DNA of 64,000 nucleotides from Serratia liquefaciens ATCC 27592. GTDB taxonomy: Bacteria; Pseudomonadota; Gammaproteobacteria; Enterobacterales; Enterobacteriaceae. The notes under the pieces were generated by a model. That model had not been told where the DNA came from. It worked only from the letters and a program-made list of their open reading frames with translations, and did not search any database. Position 1 is the stretch's first letter, and each line of letters opens with the position of its first letter. Positions 51,929 to 63,040 of the stretch are shown here, in pieces. The translations under genes and the position numbers were made by a program. Location of the stretch: assembly GCF_000422085.1 (NCBI RefSeq), contig NC_021741.1:496001-560000 (forward strand), given 5' to 3'.

Positions 51929-53206
51929 ATGACAACGATTACCGCACTGCGGGTGGAAGATATTCGCTTCCCGACTTCACTGGCGCTGGACGGATCCGAT
52001 GCGATGAATCCGGATCCCGACTACTCCGCCGCTTATGTGATCCTTGAGACCGATCGCGCCGATCTGAGCGGCCACGGGCTGACTTTTACCATTGGCCGCG
52101 GCAATGAGATCTGCTGCGCGGCGATCCGCGCGCTGGAGCACCAGATCGTCGGTGTCACTTTGGAAGAGATCGTCGCCGATATGGGGGCCTTTTGGCGTCG
52201 TTTTACCAGCGACAGCCAACTGCGTTGGATCGGGCCGGACAAGGGGGCGATCCACCTGGCGACCGGGGCGGTGATCAACGCGGTTTGGGATCTGTGGGCC
52301 AAAGCCGAGGGGAAGCCGGTGTGGCGGCTGGTGGCGGAGATGACGCCAGAGGAACTGGTGCGCTGCATCGATTTTCGCTACATCACCGACTGCATTACGC
52401 CGCAGGAGGCGCTCACGCTGCTCAAACAGCGGGCGCAGGGTAAAGAGCAGCGTCTGGAACGGCTGCTGGAGGAAGGCTACCCCTGCTACACCACCTCCGC
52501 CGGGTGGCTGGGCTACCCGGACGACAAGCTGCGTCGGCTGTGTCAGGAAGCGGTCGACGCCGGTTTCTCCTACCTGAAGCTGAAGGTGGGGCGCGATCTG
52601 GAAGACGATATCCGCCGCGTGCGCATTGCTCGCGAGGTCATCGGCCCCGATCGTCAACTGATGATCGACGCCAACCAGGTCTGGGAGGTCAACGACGCCA
52701 TCCCTTGGGTGAAACATCTGGCATTCGCCAAGCCCTGGTTTATCGAAGAGCCCACCAGCCCGGATGATGTCGAAGGGCACCGTCGCATTCGCGAAGGGGT
52801 TCATCCGGTCAAGGTTGCCACCGGCGAGATGTGCCAAAACCGCATTATGTTCAAGCAGTTCATCATGCGTGAAGCGATTGACGTGGTGCAGATCGACGCC
52901 TGTCGCCTGGGGGGCGTCAATGAAGTGCTGGCGGTGATGCTGATGGCGGCCAAATACAACCTCCCGGTGTGTCCGCATGCCGGAGGTGTGGGGCTGTGTG
53001 AATACGTTCAGCATCTGTCGATGATCGACTACCTGTGCATTGCCGGTACCCACGAAGGACGGGTGATCGAATACGTGGATCACTTGCATGAACACTTTGT
53101 TCACCCTTGCGACGTCAAGGGGGCGGCCTATATGCCGCCACGTCATCCGGGTTACTCGATCGAGATGCACGCGTCATCGCTCGAACAGTATCGGTTCCGC
53201 GGTTGA
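51929..53206 (+). CDS. L-fuconate dehydratase (enolase superfamily)
   Basis: This 425-residue enzyme has mandelate-racemase-group features: FSYLKLKVG with the catalytic KxK, metal ligands in LMIDANQVWE, FIEEPTSPDD and KVATGEMCQN, the Asp-His dyad region VQIDACRLGG and VCPHAGGVGLCEYVQHLSM. This pattern is characteristic of L-fuconate dehydratase, giving 2-keto-3-deoxy-L-fuconate. GGGGAG six bases upstream favours the ATG at 51929 over 51914. It is followed by the lactonase gene, whose product it uses. Confidence 0.93.
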   Translation: MTTITALRVEDIRFPTSLALDGSDAMNPDPDYSAAYVILETDRADLSGHGLTFTIGRGNEICCAAIRALEHQIVGVTLEEIVADMGAFWRRFTSDSQLRWIGPDKGAIHLATGAVINAVWDLWAKAEGKPVWRLVAEMTPEELVRCIDFRYITDCITPQEALTLLKQRAQGKEQRLERLLEEGYPCYTTSAGWLGYPDDKLRRLCQEAVDAGFSYLKLKVGRDLEDDIRRVRIAREVIGPDRQLMIDANQVWEVNDAIPWVKHLAFAKPWFIEEPTSPDDVEGHRRIREGVHPVKVATGEMCQNRIMFKQFIMREAIDVVQIDACRLGGVNEVLAVMLMAAKYNLPVCPHAGGVGLCEYVQHLSMIDYLCIAGTHEGRVIEYVDHLHEHFVHPCDVKGAAYMPPRHPGYSIEMHASSLEQYRFRG

Positions 53207-53220
53207 ACGGGAAACAGCCC

Positions 53221-55194
<1,974 letters not shown>

Positions 55195-55221
55195 CATCGC
55201 TACCCTACCGAGGATATATCA

Positions 55222-56451
55222 ATGCTTGCTGAAAAAAGTGCGGCCCCGCCACAGCTGGGCGTCAAGTCAACCGCCAACCTGCGCTGGGCTTTTATTCTGG
55301 TCACCAGCCTGTTCTTTATGTGGGGGCTGTCGTATGGCCTGTTGGACGTATTAAACAAACACTTCCAGGAGACATTGCACGTTACCAAGGCGCAGTCGGG
55401 ATTATTGCAGGCGGCATATTTCGGCGCCTACTTCCTGGTGGCGCTGCCCGCCGGCTATTTTATGGATAAGAAAGGGTACAAGGCCGGAATTTTGGTCGGG
55501 CTGTGCCTGTATGCGCTGGGGGCGTTACTGTTTGTGCCGGCAGCATCCGCCAACAGCTTCGCCATGTTCCTGTTCGCGCTGTTTGTCATTGCCTGTGGAC
55601 TGGGCTGCCTGGAAACGGCGGCCAACCCTTATGCCACGGTATTGGGCGACGCGAAGGGGGCCGAACGGCGGCTGAACCTTTCCCAGTCGTTTAACGGTCT
55701 GGGGCAGTTTATCGGCCCGATGATCGGCGGCACGCTGTTTTTCTCTGCCACCCAAGGGGCGAGCAGCGGCGACCAGAGCGCGGTGAAGATGACCTATGTG
55801 GCGATCGCCGTGCTGGTGCTGCTGATTGCCTTTTTGTTCGGCCGCACCCGGCTGCCGGACATTCGTGAGGAAGAGCAACCGGAACACGGTGAAATCGCCC
55901 AGGGGCTATGGCAGCACAAACACTTTGTCGGCGGGGTGATCACCCAGTTCTTCTATGTGGCAGCCCAAGTGGGCGTCGGTGCATTCTTTATCAACTACGC
56001 CACCGAACACTGGAACGAAGTGTCCAATCAAAGTGCGTCCTACTTGCTTTCTATCGCCATGATTTGCTTTATGGTCGGGCGCTTCTTCAGCACCTGGCTG
56101 ATGGGCCGGGTCAAGCCGGCCACGTTGCTGATGATCTACTCGCTGATTAACATTGCGCTGTGTGGCGTGGTGATGCTCAGTCTGGATGGGGTCTCGGTGG
56201 TGGCATTGATCGCGGTGTTCTTCTTTATGTCGATCATGTTCCCGACCATTTTCGCCCTGGGGGTGAAAAACATGGGCAAACACACCAAGCGTGCCAGCTC
56301 CTTTATGATCATGGCGATCGTCGGGGGGGCCATCATGCCTTACTTTATGGGGGCGCTGGCGGACAAATACAGTACGGCACTGTCGTATGTGCTGCCGCTG
56401 TTGTGCTTCGGCGTGGTGTTTGTTTACGGTTTGCAGCAGCGCCGTCGCTAA
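55222..56451 (+). CDS. FucP-like L-fucose:proton symporter
   Basis: This 409-residue MFS carrier of the FucP/GluP branch has FFMWGLSYGLLDVLNKHFQE in the first segment, GYFMDKKGYKAGI, LGCLETAANPYATVLGD and RLNLSQSFNGLGQFIGP, all typical of FucP. It has 12 membrane segments. AGGATAT precedes the ATG. It closes the fucose operon and is followed by a hairpin. Confidence 0.9.
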   Translation: MLAEKSAAPPQLGVKSTANLRWAFILVTSLFFMWGLSYGLLDVLNKHFQETLHVTKAQSGLLQAAYFGAYFLVALPAGYFMDKKGYKAGILVGLCLYALGALLFVPAASANSFAMFLFALFVIACGLGCLETAANPYATVLGDAKGAERRLNLSQSFNGLGQFIGPMIGGTLFFSATQGASSGDQSAVKMTYVAIAVLVLLIAFLFGRTRLPDIREEEQPEHGEIAQGLWQHKHFVGGVITQFFYVAAQVGVGAFFINYATEHWNEVSNQSASYLLSIAMICFMVGRFFSTWLMGRVKPATLLMIYSLINIALCGVVMLSLDGVSVVALIAVFFFMSIMFPTIFALGVKNMGKHTKRASSFMIMAIVGGAIMPYFMGALADKYSTALSYVLPLLCFGVVFVYGLQQRRR

Positions 56452-56458
56452 AAGTCTG

Positions 56459-56484
56459 GCCCGCCGGCTCAGACAGCGGCGGGC
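56459..56484. terminator. Hairpin at the convergent ends of the fucose operon and cyclase gene
   Basis: GCCCGCCG / CGGCGGGC stem with a 10-base loop. It starts eight bases after the permease stop and overlaps the last codons of the diguanylate cyclase gene. No T-run. Confidence 0.55.
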
Positions 56485-57560
56485 TGCACGCTAGGCGCCA
56501 ACTGAATATTATTGCGGCCGTTGTTTTTCGCCTGATACAAGGCGGCATCGGCCGCACGGATCGCCGAGGACACGTCAAGTTTGTCCAAGGCGGAGATCCC
56601 GGCGCTGAGCGTCACAGTGGTGCTTTCCAACTGGTTGAAGCGATGGGGGATTTTTAATCCCTGCACCCGCAGCCGCACCCGTTCGGCCAACTGGGTGGCG
56701 TAATCCTCGCTGACGTTGGTCAGCAGCACCAGAAACTCTTCCCCGCCGTAGCGCACCACAATATCGCGAGAACGCACCGAATCGCGGATGGTGATGGCAA
56801 CCTGCACCAGCGCCTGATCGCCCATGGTATGACCATAGTTATCGTTATAAGCCTTGAAATGGTCGATATCGAGTAACACCACGAAATGACAACCCGACGG
56901 CGGCACCGTCAGCATATTGATTTTATTTTCCAGTCCCCGGCGGTTATAAAGCCCGGTTAAGGGATCGATCATGCTCAAATTGCTGAACCGGTCCCGTTCG
57001 TTATACAGATTGGCTACCAGCGTTTGGGTAAAAAGCTCGCTGCGTTTGAGCATCAGATGATGAATAGAGAATGCGATAATCGGCAATACCGTGGTGAATA
57101 CGATCCTGGTGGTATTGTGCATACCGTCCAGTAATAGAATAACCAGGGCGGAAGGCACGGCGTGCAGGCAAAAAGCGATAAAGTTATCGGTTAAGGCAAT
57201 GGCGCTGATAAAAAACATACTGAACAGACTAATTAATAGAAAACTTTGGTTGTTCGGCGCACAGTACTGACTTTTAACGTAAATATGGGCAGCCCACAGC
57301 AGGCCAAGCACGCAGGAAAATAGATTCAATTTTTTGACGTATAACCGTGGAGACTGCAAGGTAAATAACAGCGCCACCAGACAAAATATCGGTATACCTA
57401 ATAAAGGTAGGGTAAAAGCTGGCTTGTCATTAAATGGGACCAATAATGTAAATATGGAAGAGGCCGCGTTCATTAACAAAAATAAAAATAATGATAAGCG
57501 GTGTTTGCTGTTCAGCAGTTCCTGATAAGAACGCGCGTTCATACGGAGTTCACTCTTCAC
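56469..57560 (-). CDS. Membrane diguanylate cyclase (GGDEF)
   Basis: This 363-residue protein makes cyclic di-GMP from two GTP. The N-terminal 180 residues hold about five to six membrane helices of unknown sensor type. The GGDEF domain (about 200-350) has MIDPLTGLYNRRGLENKI, DIDHFKAYNDNYGHTMGDQAL and the active signature GGEEF, preceded five residues earlier by an RxxD inhibitory site (RSRD). The start could be GTG at 57560 or ATG at 57542; neither has a strong Shine-Dalgarno sequence. It is divergent from yjjZ across a Fur box. Confidence 0.9.
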   Translation of the reverse strand: MKSELRMNARSYQELLNSKHRLSLFLFLLMNAASSIFTLLVPFNDKPAFTLPLLGIPIFCLVALLFTLQSPRLYVKKLNLFSCVLGLLWAAHIYVKSQYCAPNNQSFLLISLFSMFFISAIALTDNFIAFCLHAVPSALVILLLDGMHNTTRIVFTTVLPIIAFSIHHLMLKRSELFTQTLVANLYNERDRFSNLSMIDPLTGLYNRRGLENKINMLTVPPSGCHFVVLLDIDHFKAYNDNYGHTMGDQALVQVAITIRDSVRSRDIVVRYGGEEFLVLLTNVSEDYATQLAERVRLRVQGLKIPHRFNQLESTTVTLSAGISALDKLDVSSAIRAADAALYQAKNNGRNNIQLAPSVQPAAV

Positions 57561-57766
57561 AATATCGATCTGTCGAAAAATTAAGGTGGCGAAAAATTCT
57601 ATCGGCGTGAATTAAACATTCGCATTGTATGGTTGTTGATTGTGATTATTAACATGCGAATAAGACTAAGAATTTTCTTATGGCAAACTATCATTTTTAC
57701 ACCGTTATGTCATCCGCGTTTGGTGGTTGCGGCGAAAATGATGCGCAGTGAAAAAAAGTGTTATAT

Positions 57767-57785
57767 GATATTGGTTATCATTATC
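57767..57785. promoter_or_regulatory. Fur box upstream of yjjZ
   Basis: GATATTGGTTATCATTATC matches the 19-bp Fur consensus at 16 positions. It lies 21 bp before the ATG of the yjjZ-like gene, where it could block transcription or ribosome loading. In E. coli yjjZ follows the Fur-controlled fhuF. Confidence 0.7.
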
Positions 57786-57805
57786 ACTTGAAGGGTAGGG
57801 TTATC

Positions 57806-58090
57806 ATGATTGCAGCCATGATTACCGCGTGTGGGTTGTGGGGCGTCAGCTGGTGCCTGGGCAATCGGCTGGCCAGCGCCTGGGGCGTTTTGTTGCCCTG
57901 CGCTTTAATGCCGTTACTGGCATTGATCAACCTGGATATGATGCAACTGCGTACGCTGATTGTGATCGCCATGCTGGCGACGCTGGTGATGTTGTTCAAC
58001 AGCCGCTGGCGGCATTACCTGCTGCTGCCTTCCTGTATGGCATTGGCTGGGGGATTGGCGGCGATCAGCCTGAATTTCAATCTGGGATAA
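57806..58090 (+). CDS. yjjZ: YjjZ-like DUF1435 small membrane protein
   Basis: This 94-residue, strongly hydrophobic protein has three or four membrane segments (MITACGLWGVSWCLG, WGVLLPCALMPLLALI, LIVIAMLATLVMLF, then HYLLLPSCMALAGGLAAISL). WGVLLPCALMPLL and RHYLLLPSC fit DUF1435. Its place before the leu tRNA cluster and rsmC matches E. coli yjjZ. AAGGGTAGGG precedes the ATG at 57806. Function unknown; a Fur box lies directly upstream. Confidence 0.78.
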   Translation: MIAAMITACGLWGVSWCLGNRLASAWGVLLPCALMPLLALINLDMMQLRTLIVIAMLATLVMLFNSRWRHYLLLPSCMALAGGLAAISLNFNLG

Positions 58091-58177
58091 AAACGCAAAA
58101 ATCACGCTATCGCGTGTTGGTTATCGTTTCGATTGGGAATGGCTTTGGGGGGAGGACTTCCGAAGAGATTTATCGAT

Positions 58178-58264
58178 TGGTGCGAAGAGAGGGACTTGAA
58201 CCCTCACGTCCGTAAGAACACTAACACCTGAAGCTAGCGCGTCTACCAATTCCGCCACCTTCGC
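58178..58264 (-). tRNA. leuQ: tRNA-Leu (CAG anticodon), third in the operon
   Basis: This 87-nt gene starts GCGAAGGTGGCGGAATTGGT and ends with encoded CCA. The anticodon loop reads CTTCAGGTG-type with CAG, and the T-arm GGGTTCAAGTCCC is intact. It has a long class II variable arm with GTTC...GGAC, so one pair is a wobble. It is transcribed last. Confidence 0.95.
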
Positions 58265-58308
58265 ACAGCCGATAATCTTTGTTTTGCTTTCGATTTATAT
58301 CACCAGCT

Positions 58309-58395
58309 TGGTGCGAAGAGAGGGACTTGAACCCTCACGTCCGTAAGAACACTAACACCTGAAGCTAGCGCGTCTACCAATTCCGCCACCTTCGC
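58309..58395 (-). tRNA. leuP: tRNA-Leu (CAG anticodon), second in the operon
   Basis: 87 nt, identical in sequence to the copy at 58178-58264, including the GTTC variable-arm form and encoded CCA. The spacers to its neighbours are 44 and 34 bp. Confidence 0.95.
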
Positions 58396-58429
58396 ATTGA
58401 TGCTGTGCAATATAAATCATGTGGTTATT

Positions 58430-58516
58430 TGGTGCGAAGAGAGGGACTTGAACCCTCACGTCCGTAAGGACACTAACACCTGAAGCTAGCGCGTCTACCA
58501 ATTCCGCCACCTTCGC
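58430..58516 (-). tRNA. leuV: tRNA-Leu (CAG anticodon), first in the operon
   Basis: 87 nt, differing from the other two copies by one base: the variable-arm stem is GTCC/GGAC, fully paired as in E. coli leuV/P/Q, where they have GTTC. It is nearest the promoter. Confidence 0.95.
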
Positions 58517-58557
58517 ATACCAGATACATTACCGGAGTAACGTTACCACGGAGGCGA

Positions 58558-58585
58558 ATTCTAGAGATTTTGGCGGGTACGTCAA
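58558..58585 (-). promoter_or_regulatory. Promoter of the leu tRNA operon
   Basis: On the minus strand, -35 TTGACG (58585-58580) and -10 TAGAAT (58563-58558) are separated by 16 bp and followed by a GC-rich discriminator (TCGCCTCC), a pattern typical of stringently controlled stable-RNA promoters. It lies about 42 bp before the first tRNA and just past the stop of the LysR gene. Confidence 0.85.
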
Positions 58586-58588
58586 TAG

Positions 58589-59533
58589 TTATTTCCCCTG
58601 TTTGCGGGCGTTTGCTGGAAAAACGTCCGTTTTGGGTGACTGATAGCGTTCAAACAGCCAAATCAGCCAGTCAATCAACACCCTGACCCGTGGCGCAAGG
58701 AAACGGCCGGGGGGATACATGACGTAAATGGGCATCGGCGGTGGCGGGGTTTCTGCCAACACTTCGACCAATTCTCCTTTCTGCAGCCAGGGTGCCAGCG
58801 AATAATGCGCTGCCTGTATCAGCCCCATGCCGGCGCGGCAGCCGCTGGTGTAGGCATCAGCCCCGCTGACGCTCAGTTTGGCGGGCAATTCGCGCAATTC
58901 CACTTTGCCGTTGCGGCAAAACTCCAGCGGATAATCCCGGTTGCTGGTGAGGGAAAAATAACCTACCGCCTGGTGATGCTGTAGCCGGTCAATCGACTGC
59001 GGTACGCCGAACGCCGCCAGGTAGGCAGGGGAGGCGCAGGTCAGCTGTGGCAACATGGCAATGCGGCGTGCCACCAGGCTGTCATCTTCGGTTTCCCAGG
59101 CACGCAGCACGCAGTCTACTCCATCACGCAGTAAATCCACGTGGGTGTCGTTGGCACCCAATGCCAGGGTCAGATCCGGGTAACGCCGGTAAAAGTCATC
59201 CAATGCCGGAATAACGATTTCGCGCGCCAGCGAATGGGGCATATCGATACGCACTTTGCCGGAAGGCTGCAGTTTTTGATGGCTGAACAAGGTGTCCGCC
59301 TCTTCCAGTGCGCCCAGCAACTGTACGCAACGCTGGTAATAGAGGGTGCCTTCGCTGGTCACCTGTACCTGACGGGTGGTGCGCAGCAGCAAGCGCACAC
59401 CGAGGCGCTGCTCCAGCCGCTTAACGGCATTGCTGACCGTGGCGCGCGGTAACTGCAGGCGTTCCGCCGCCCGGCTGAAACTGCCCAGTTCGACGATACG
59501 GGTAAAAATGCGCATGGCCTGGATCTGATCCAT
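58589..59533 (-). CDS. LysR-family regulator (aliphatic/aromatic substrate-type, DsdC-unrelated)
   Basis: This 314-residue LysR protein has a helix-turn-helix at about 1-60 (MDQIQAMRIFTRIVELGSFSRAAERLQLPRATVSNAVKRLEQRLG) and a substrate-binding domain (GKVRIDMPHSLAREIVIPAL, DCVLRAW). This QIQAMRIF/SGKVRID style is typical of LysR regulators divergent from oxidoreductases, and here an aldo-keto reductase gene is divergent across 132 bp. GGGGAAG precedes the ATG. Target and ligand are inferred only from position. Confidence 0.9.
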   Translation of the reverse strand: MDQIQAMRIFTRIVELGSFSRAAERLQLPRATVSNAVKRLEQRLGVRLLLRTTRQVQVTSEGTLYYQRCVQLLGALEEADTLFSHQKLQPSGKVRIDMPHSLAREIVIPALDDFYRRYPDLTLALGANDTHVDLLRDGVDCVLRAWETEDDSLVARRIAMLPQLTCASPAYLAAFGVPQSIDRLQHHQAVGYFSLTSNRDYPLEFCRNGKVELRELPAKLSVSGADAYTSGCRAGMGLIQAAHYSLAPWLQKGELVEVLAETPPPPMPIYVMYPPGRFLAPRVRVLIDWLIWLFERYQSPKTDVFPANARKQGK

Positions 59534-59665
59534 CTTCCCCGCTCCGTATTGTTAGTGATTTATGAACAGTGATGAGCAATCTGAATTATTTATCTTTTTA
59601 GGCGAAACAACCAGACTCTGTTGCATCAGCATCTTCGCTGATAAAAACCGCAAGAGGGCAACACA

Positions 59666-60658
59666 ATGCAACAACGCAAATTAGGTCCCACTGGCCCGCT
59701 GGTTTCCGCTCTGGGGTTGGGCTGCATGGGGATGAGTGATTTTTATTCGACCGCTCACGATGAACAAGAAGCTATCGCCACGCTGCACCGTGCGCTGGAG
59801 TTGGGCGTCACTCTGCTGGATACCGCCGACATGTACGGCCCACACACCAATGAACAGCTGATTGGCAAAGCGATCAAGGGCAAGCGGCAGCAGGTCTTTC
59901 TGGCCACCAAGTTTGGCATTGTGCGCGATCCGGCCAACCCTGCAGCGCGGGGCGTCAGCAGCCGACCGGAGTACATCCGCCGATCGGTGGAGGGCAGCCT
60001 GAAGCGTCTCGGGGTCGAGGTGATTGATCTTTATTACCAGCACCGCGTCGATCCTGAGGTGCCGATTGAAGAGGTGGTAGGTACGATGGCGGACCTGATT
60101 AGCGAAGGAAAAATCCGTTATATCGGGCTAAGCGAAGCTTCGGTCGCCACGCTGGAGCGAGCGCATAAAGTCCACCCGATTACGGCGCTGCAAACTGAGT
60201 ATTCATTGTGGACACGCGATGCCGAGCAGGGCGTATTGGCGGCCTGTGAACGCCTGGGCATTGGGTTTGTTCCCTATAGCCCGCTGGGGCGCGGTTTTCT
60301 GACCGGAGCGATCCAACGGCCAGAAGATCTGAACGCTGACGATTTCCGTCGCAGCAACCCGCGTTTTCAGGGGGAAAACTTTGCACGCAATCTGGCGCTG
60401 GTGGAAAAAGTGACCGAGCTGGCTAAGCAGAAAGGCGTTGCGCCGTCGCAGTTGGCGTTAGCCTGGGTGTTGGCGCAGGGTGAGCACATTGTCCCGATCC
60501 CTGGCACCAAACGCCGTCGCTATCTGGAAGAGAATATCGCCGCGGCCGAATTGACGCTCAGCGCCGCCGAACTGGCGGCCATTGAGGCGGTGTTCCCCCT
60601 GCAGGCCGCGGCAGGGGCACGCTACGGTGCAGAGTCGATGACCTATATCAACGGCTAA
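59666..60658 (+). CDS. Aldo/keto reductase
   Basis: This 330-residue NADPH-dependent reductase of the AKR13/YajO-like group has [12 protein letters not shown] near the start, catalytic residues [14 protein letters not shown] (Asp, Tyr), LATKFGIV (Lys) and [14 protein letters not shown] (His), and a cofactor loop [16 protein letters not shown]. It probably reduces aldehydes. GAGGGCAAC precedes the ATG. The divergent LysR gene is its likely regulator. Confidence 0.92.
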   Translation: MQQRKLGPTGPLVSALGLGCMGMSDFYSTAHDEQEAIATLHRALELGVTLLDTADMYGPHTNEQLIGKAIKGKRQQVFLATKFGIVRDPANPAARGVSSRPEYIRRSVEGSLKRLGVEVIDLYYQHRVDPEVPIEEVVGTMADLISEGKIRYIGLSEASVATLERAHKVHPITALQTEYSLWTRDAEQGVLAACERLGIGFVPYSPLGRGFLTGAIQRPEDLNADDFRRSNPRFQGENFARNLALVEKVTELAKQKGVAPSQLALAWVLAQGEHIVPIPGTKRRRYLEENIAAAELTLSAAELAAIEAVFPLQAAAGARYGAESMTYING

Positions 60659-60664
60659 TAAAAA

Positions 60665-60690
60665 GGGCGCAGCGTGTAAACGCTGCGCCC
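60665..60690 (-). terminator. Terminator after rsmC
   Basis: GGGCGCAGCG / CGCTGCGCCC, perfect 10-bp arms around 6 bases, followed by TTTT on the minus strand. It lies 30 bp beyond the rsmC stop and seven bases after the convergent reductase gene. Confidence 0.85.
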
Positions 60691-60719
60691 TGATACGGAG
60701 ACGCGTTAGCGGGTCGCCG

Positions 60720-61763
60720 TTACTTCTTTTTCTTGGTATCGCGCGGCGCACGGGCTACGGTCGCCTGGTACACCTTGAAGCGGCCGTTTTGTGCCAGCAC
60801 TTCATGGCTGCCGAAGGTGGCGTCCAGGATGTCCGGATACGGCAGGAAGGCGTTGGCCACGATGCGCAGACGGCCGCCGATCGGCAGGTGTTTCAACGCC
60901 CCGCGGATCAGGGTTTCTGCTGCGGTCAGGCTGGTTTGCAGGCCATCATGGAATGGCGGGTTGGAAATGATCAGGTCGAAACGGCCGGTAATGTCGGAAT
61001 AGACGTTACTGACGATCACTTCGCCTTCAATGCCGTTGGCGGCAAGCGTAGCCCGGCTGGACTCCACGGCGGCGGCGTTGACGTCGCTGAGGGTCAGCTT
61101 CATCTTCGGCGACAGTTTGGACAGCACGGAAGCCATCACGCCGGCACCGCAGCCTACGTCCAGCACCTTGCCTTTCATGTGTTTTTCCAGGGTCGACAGC
61201 AGCAGTGAGCTGCCGACGTCCAGCCCGTCGCGGCTGAACACGCCCGGCAGGGTTTTCACTTCCAGATCGTGCAGCTGATAGCTTTCCCACCAGTCTTCCA
61301 GGTTGAATTCGGTCTGCGTATCCAGACGGCCGTGATACAGGCCACAGCGGCGGGCGCTGTCGATTTTCACCAGTGTGGCATAGTCTTCCACCATCTGGTC
61401 GGCACTGCGCACGCCGCTGCGGTTTTCACCGACCACGAACACTTCTGCGCCGACCGGCATCAGCGCCAGAATGTTGCACAGTTGGAATTGCGCTTCCTGT
61501 TTGCTCTTCGGCCAATAGTAGATCAACGTATCGCACTCGGCGACAAACGCAGCGTCCACGGTCAGCCCGAACTGCACGTTTTCGCCCATCGCCCGGTTCA
61601 GTAACTGCCAGTGATGGTACTGCTGGGTATGGACACGCACATCCGCGGCCTCGAATTGGGCCGGCAGGGCGTCCTGCAGGTCACCGGCAAACAGAACGCG
61701 GCGTTCGATAAACTCATCACTGTGGCGCAGCATGACTTCACTGGCGGGGGTTAATGCAGACAT
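60720..61763 (-). CDS. rsmC: 16S rRNA (guanine1207-N2)-methyltransferase RsmC
   Basis: This 347-residue SAM-dependent enzyme methylates G1207 of 16S rRNA in the 30S subunit. The N-terminal half is a degenerate methyltransferase-like domain; the C-terminal half has the SAM motif [15 protein letters not shown] and the catalytic SNPPFHDG. The ATG at 61763 ([18 protein letters not shown]) matches the E. coli start; AGGAG lies about 11 bases upstream. The basic tail (DTKKKK) is as in the family. holD is divergent. Confidence 0.95.
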   Translation of the reverse strand: MSALTPASEVMLRHSDEFIERRVLFAGDLQDALPAQFEAADVRVHTQQYHHWQLLNRAMGENVQFGLTVDAAFVAECDTLIYYWPKSKQEAQFQLCNILALMPVGAEVFVVGENRSGVRSADQMVEDYATLVKIDSARRCGLYHGRLDTQTEFNLEDWWESYQLHDLEVKTLPGVFSRDGLDVGSSLLLSTLEKHMKGKVLDVGCGAGVMASVLSKLSPKMKLTLSDVNAAAVESSRATLAANGIEGEVIVSNVYSDITGRFDLIISNPPFHDGLQTSLTAAETLIRGALKHLPIGGRLRIVANAFLPYPDILDATFGSHEVLAQNGRFKVYQATVARAPRDTKKKK

Positions 61764-61829
61764 CAGGTTTTGGCTCCTAGAAATTAGACCGGGGATTATA
61801 GAGCTTTGTGGCGATATGTTCGACGGGTT

Positions 61830-61956
61830 TATGCCCAATAGCTTTCTGGCTCCAGCCAGGCGGGGATCGAGAGAGTTCCCGGGAGCTGAGATAACTCAGT
61901 GACTGGGATGAGCGAGGGAAGCCAACGCCGCTGCAGCCTGAAAGATGAAGGGGATG
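61830..61956. repeat. Diverged ERIC element between rsmC and holD
   Basis: A 127-bp span with degenerate ERIC ends (TTATGCCCAATAGCTTTC on the left; CTGAAAGATGAAGGGGA on the right) and a partial core CTCAGTGACTGGGATGAGCG. It is more mutated than the other three copies. It lies between divergent rsmC and holD. Confidence 0.78.
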
Positions 61957-62044
61957 TTGGCGCAGTCCGCGCGGGTTTGTTAGCATAGCGCGGCGCATGG
62001 CAGGCATGGCGCACCACAACGGGTAGATCCTGACAGGAATCGGC

Positions 62045-62482
62045 ATGGCATCAAAACGCGACTGGCTGTTACAACAACTGGGTATTACGCAGTGGACATT
62101 GCGCCGCCCGGGCGTGTTGCAGGGCGAAGTAGCGGTCAGCCTGCCGCCCGAAGTGCGTTTGCTGATCGTGGCGCAGGCACTGCCTGAGCATAACGATCCG
62201 CTGTTTTGCGACGTGTTGCGCAGCCTGGGGTTGACCCCGGCGCAAACCTACGGCCTGACGCCGGATCAGGTGGCGATGCTGCCTGAAGATACCGAATGCA
62301 ACAGTTGGCGGTTGGGCGTTGCGGAGCCGCTCGCGGTGGCCGGCGCACAGCTACACAGCCCGGCGCTGGCCGAGCTTTCTCTCGATGCGGGTGCCAAACG
62401 CGCACTCTGGCAGCAGATTTGTCATCATGAACAGTATTTCTACCCTGACCGCGGCCGATCTGGCCACGGCCTTCAAGATTGA
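62045..62482 (+). CDS. holD: DNA polymerase III psi subunit
   Basis: This 145-residue clamp-loader protein links chi (HolC) and SSB to the DnaX complex. The N-terminal segment RDWLLQQLGITQWTLRRPGVLQGEVAV is the conserved DnaX-binding region, and LPEHNDPLFCDVLRSLGL follows as in E. coli HolD (137 residues). Its 3' end overlaps the start of rimI by 56 bp, as in other enterobacteria. Confidence 0.93.
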   Translation: MASKRDWLLQQLGITQWTLRRPGVLQGEVAVSLPPEVRLLIVAQALPEHNDPLFCDVLRSLGLTPAQTYGLTPDQVAMLPEDTECNSWRLGVAEPLAVAGAQLHSPALAELSLDAGAKRALWQQICHHEQYFYPDRGRSGHGLQD

Positions 62483-62870
62483 GCAAGCCAGTCACGCCTT
62501 TCCCTGGACGCAAGCCACCTTTTCCAGCAATCAGGGCGATCGTTATCTTAACCTGAAACTGGACGCCGACGGGCAGATGGCGGGTTTTGCCATTACCCAG
62601 ATCGTGCTGGATGAGGCCACGCTGTTCAACATCGCCATTCACCCCGACTGGCAGCGTCGCGGCTTTGGCCGTCAATTGCTGGAAGCCTTGATTGCACAGT
62701 TGGAAACCCGCGGTGTGGTTACTTTGTGGCTGGAAGTGCGCGCCTCCAACCGTGCGGCGATTGCGTTGTATGAAGATCTCGGCTTTAACGAAGTGACCGT
62801 CCGCCGTAATTACTATCCGAGCGCCAATGGGCGTGAAGACGCCATCGTCATGGCGCTGCCGCTGGCTTAG
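62427..62870 (+). CDS. rimI: Ribosomal protein S18 N-acetyltransferase
   Basis: This 147-residue GNAT enzyme acetylates the N-terminal alanine of ribosomal protein S18. It matches E. coli RimI (148 residues): HAFPWTQATFSSNQGDRYLN, acetyl-CoA loop PDWQRRGFGRQLLE (Q/RxxGxG/A) and VRASNRAAIALYEDLGFNE with RRNYYP. The ATG at 62427 lies inside holD. No yjjG follows, unlike in E. coli. Confidence 0.96.
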   Translation: MNSISTLTAADLATAFKIEQASHAFPWTQATFSSNQGDRYLNLKLDADGQMAGFAITQIVLDEATLFNIAIHPDWQRRGFGRQLLEALIAQLETRGVVTLWLEVRASNRAAIALYEDLGFNEVTVRRNYYPSANGREDAIVMALPLA

Positions 62871-63040
62871 CCGGTGTCTTGGTTTTAACTTCTTCCCGCC
62901 GGGAAAAGCATTGATTGTCACCGGTTGACAAATCAGCGAAAATGCCCGGCTATTATCTTTTATTTACCGCTTTGCCTGGCGCCGTGCGCGGCGCGTTCTG
63001 ATGCTTTCGCAGGGCGGACTAACTGTAGAATCTGAAAAAC

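Noticed and set aside
58178..58516. tRNA-Leu array as the attachment site of an integrated element
   Set aside because: No integrase, phage genes or displaced tRNA 3' repeat is seen nearby, and the flanking order matches E. coli.
62925..62956. TTGACA...TATTAT as the prfC promoter
   Set aside because: The boxes are 20 bp apart, too long for a normal sigma-70 promoter, so the call was not made.
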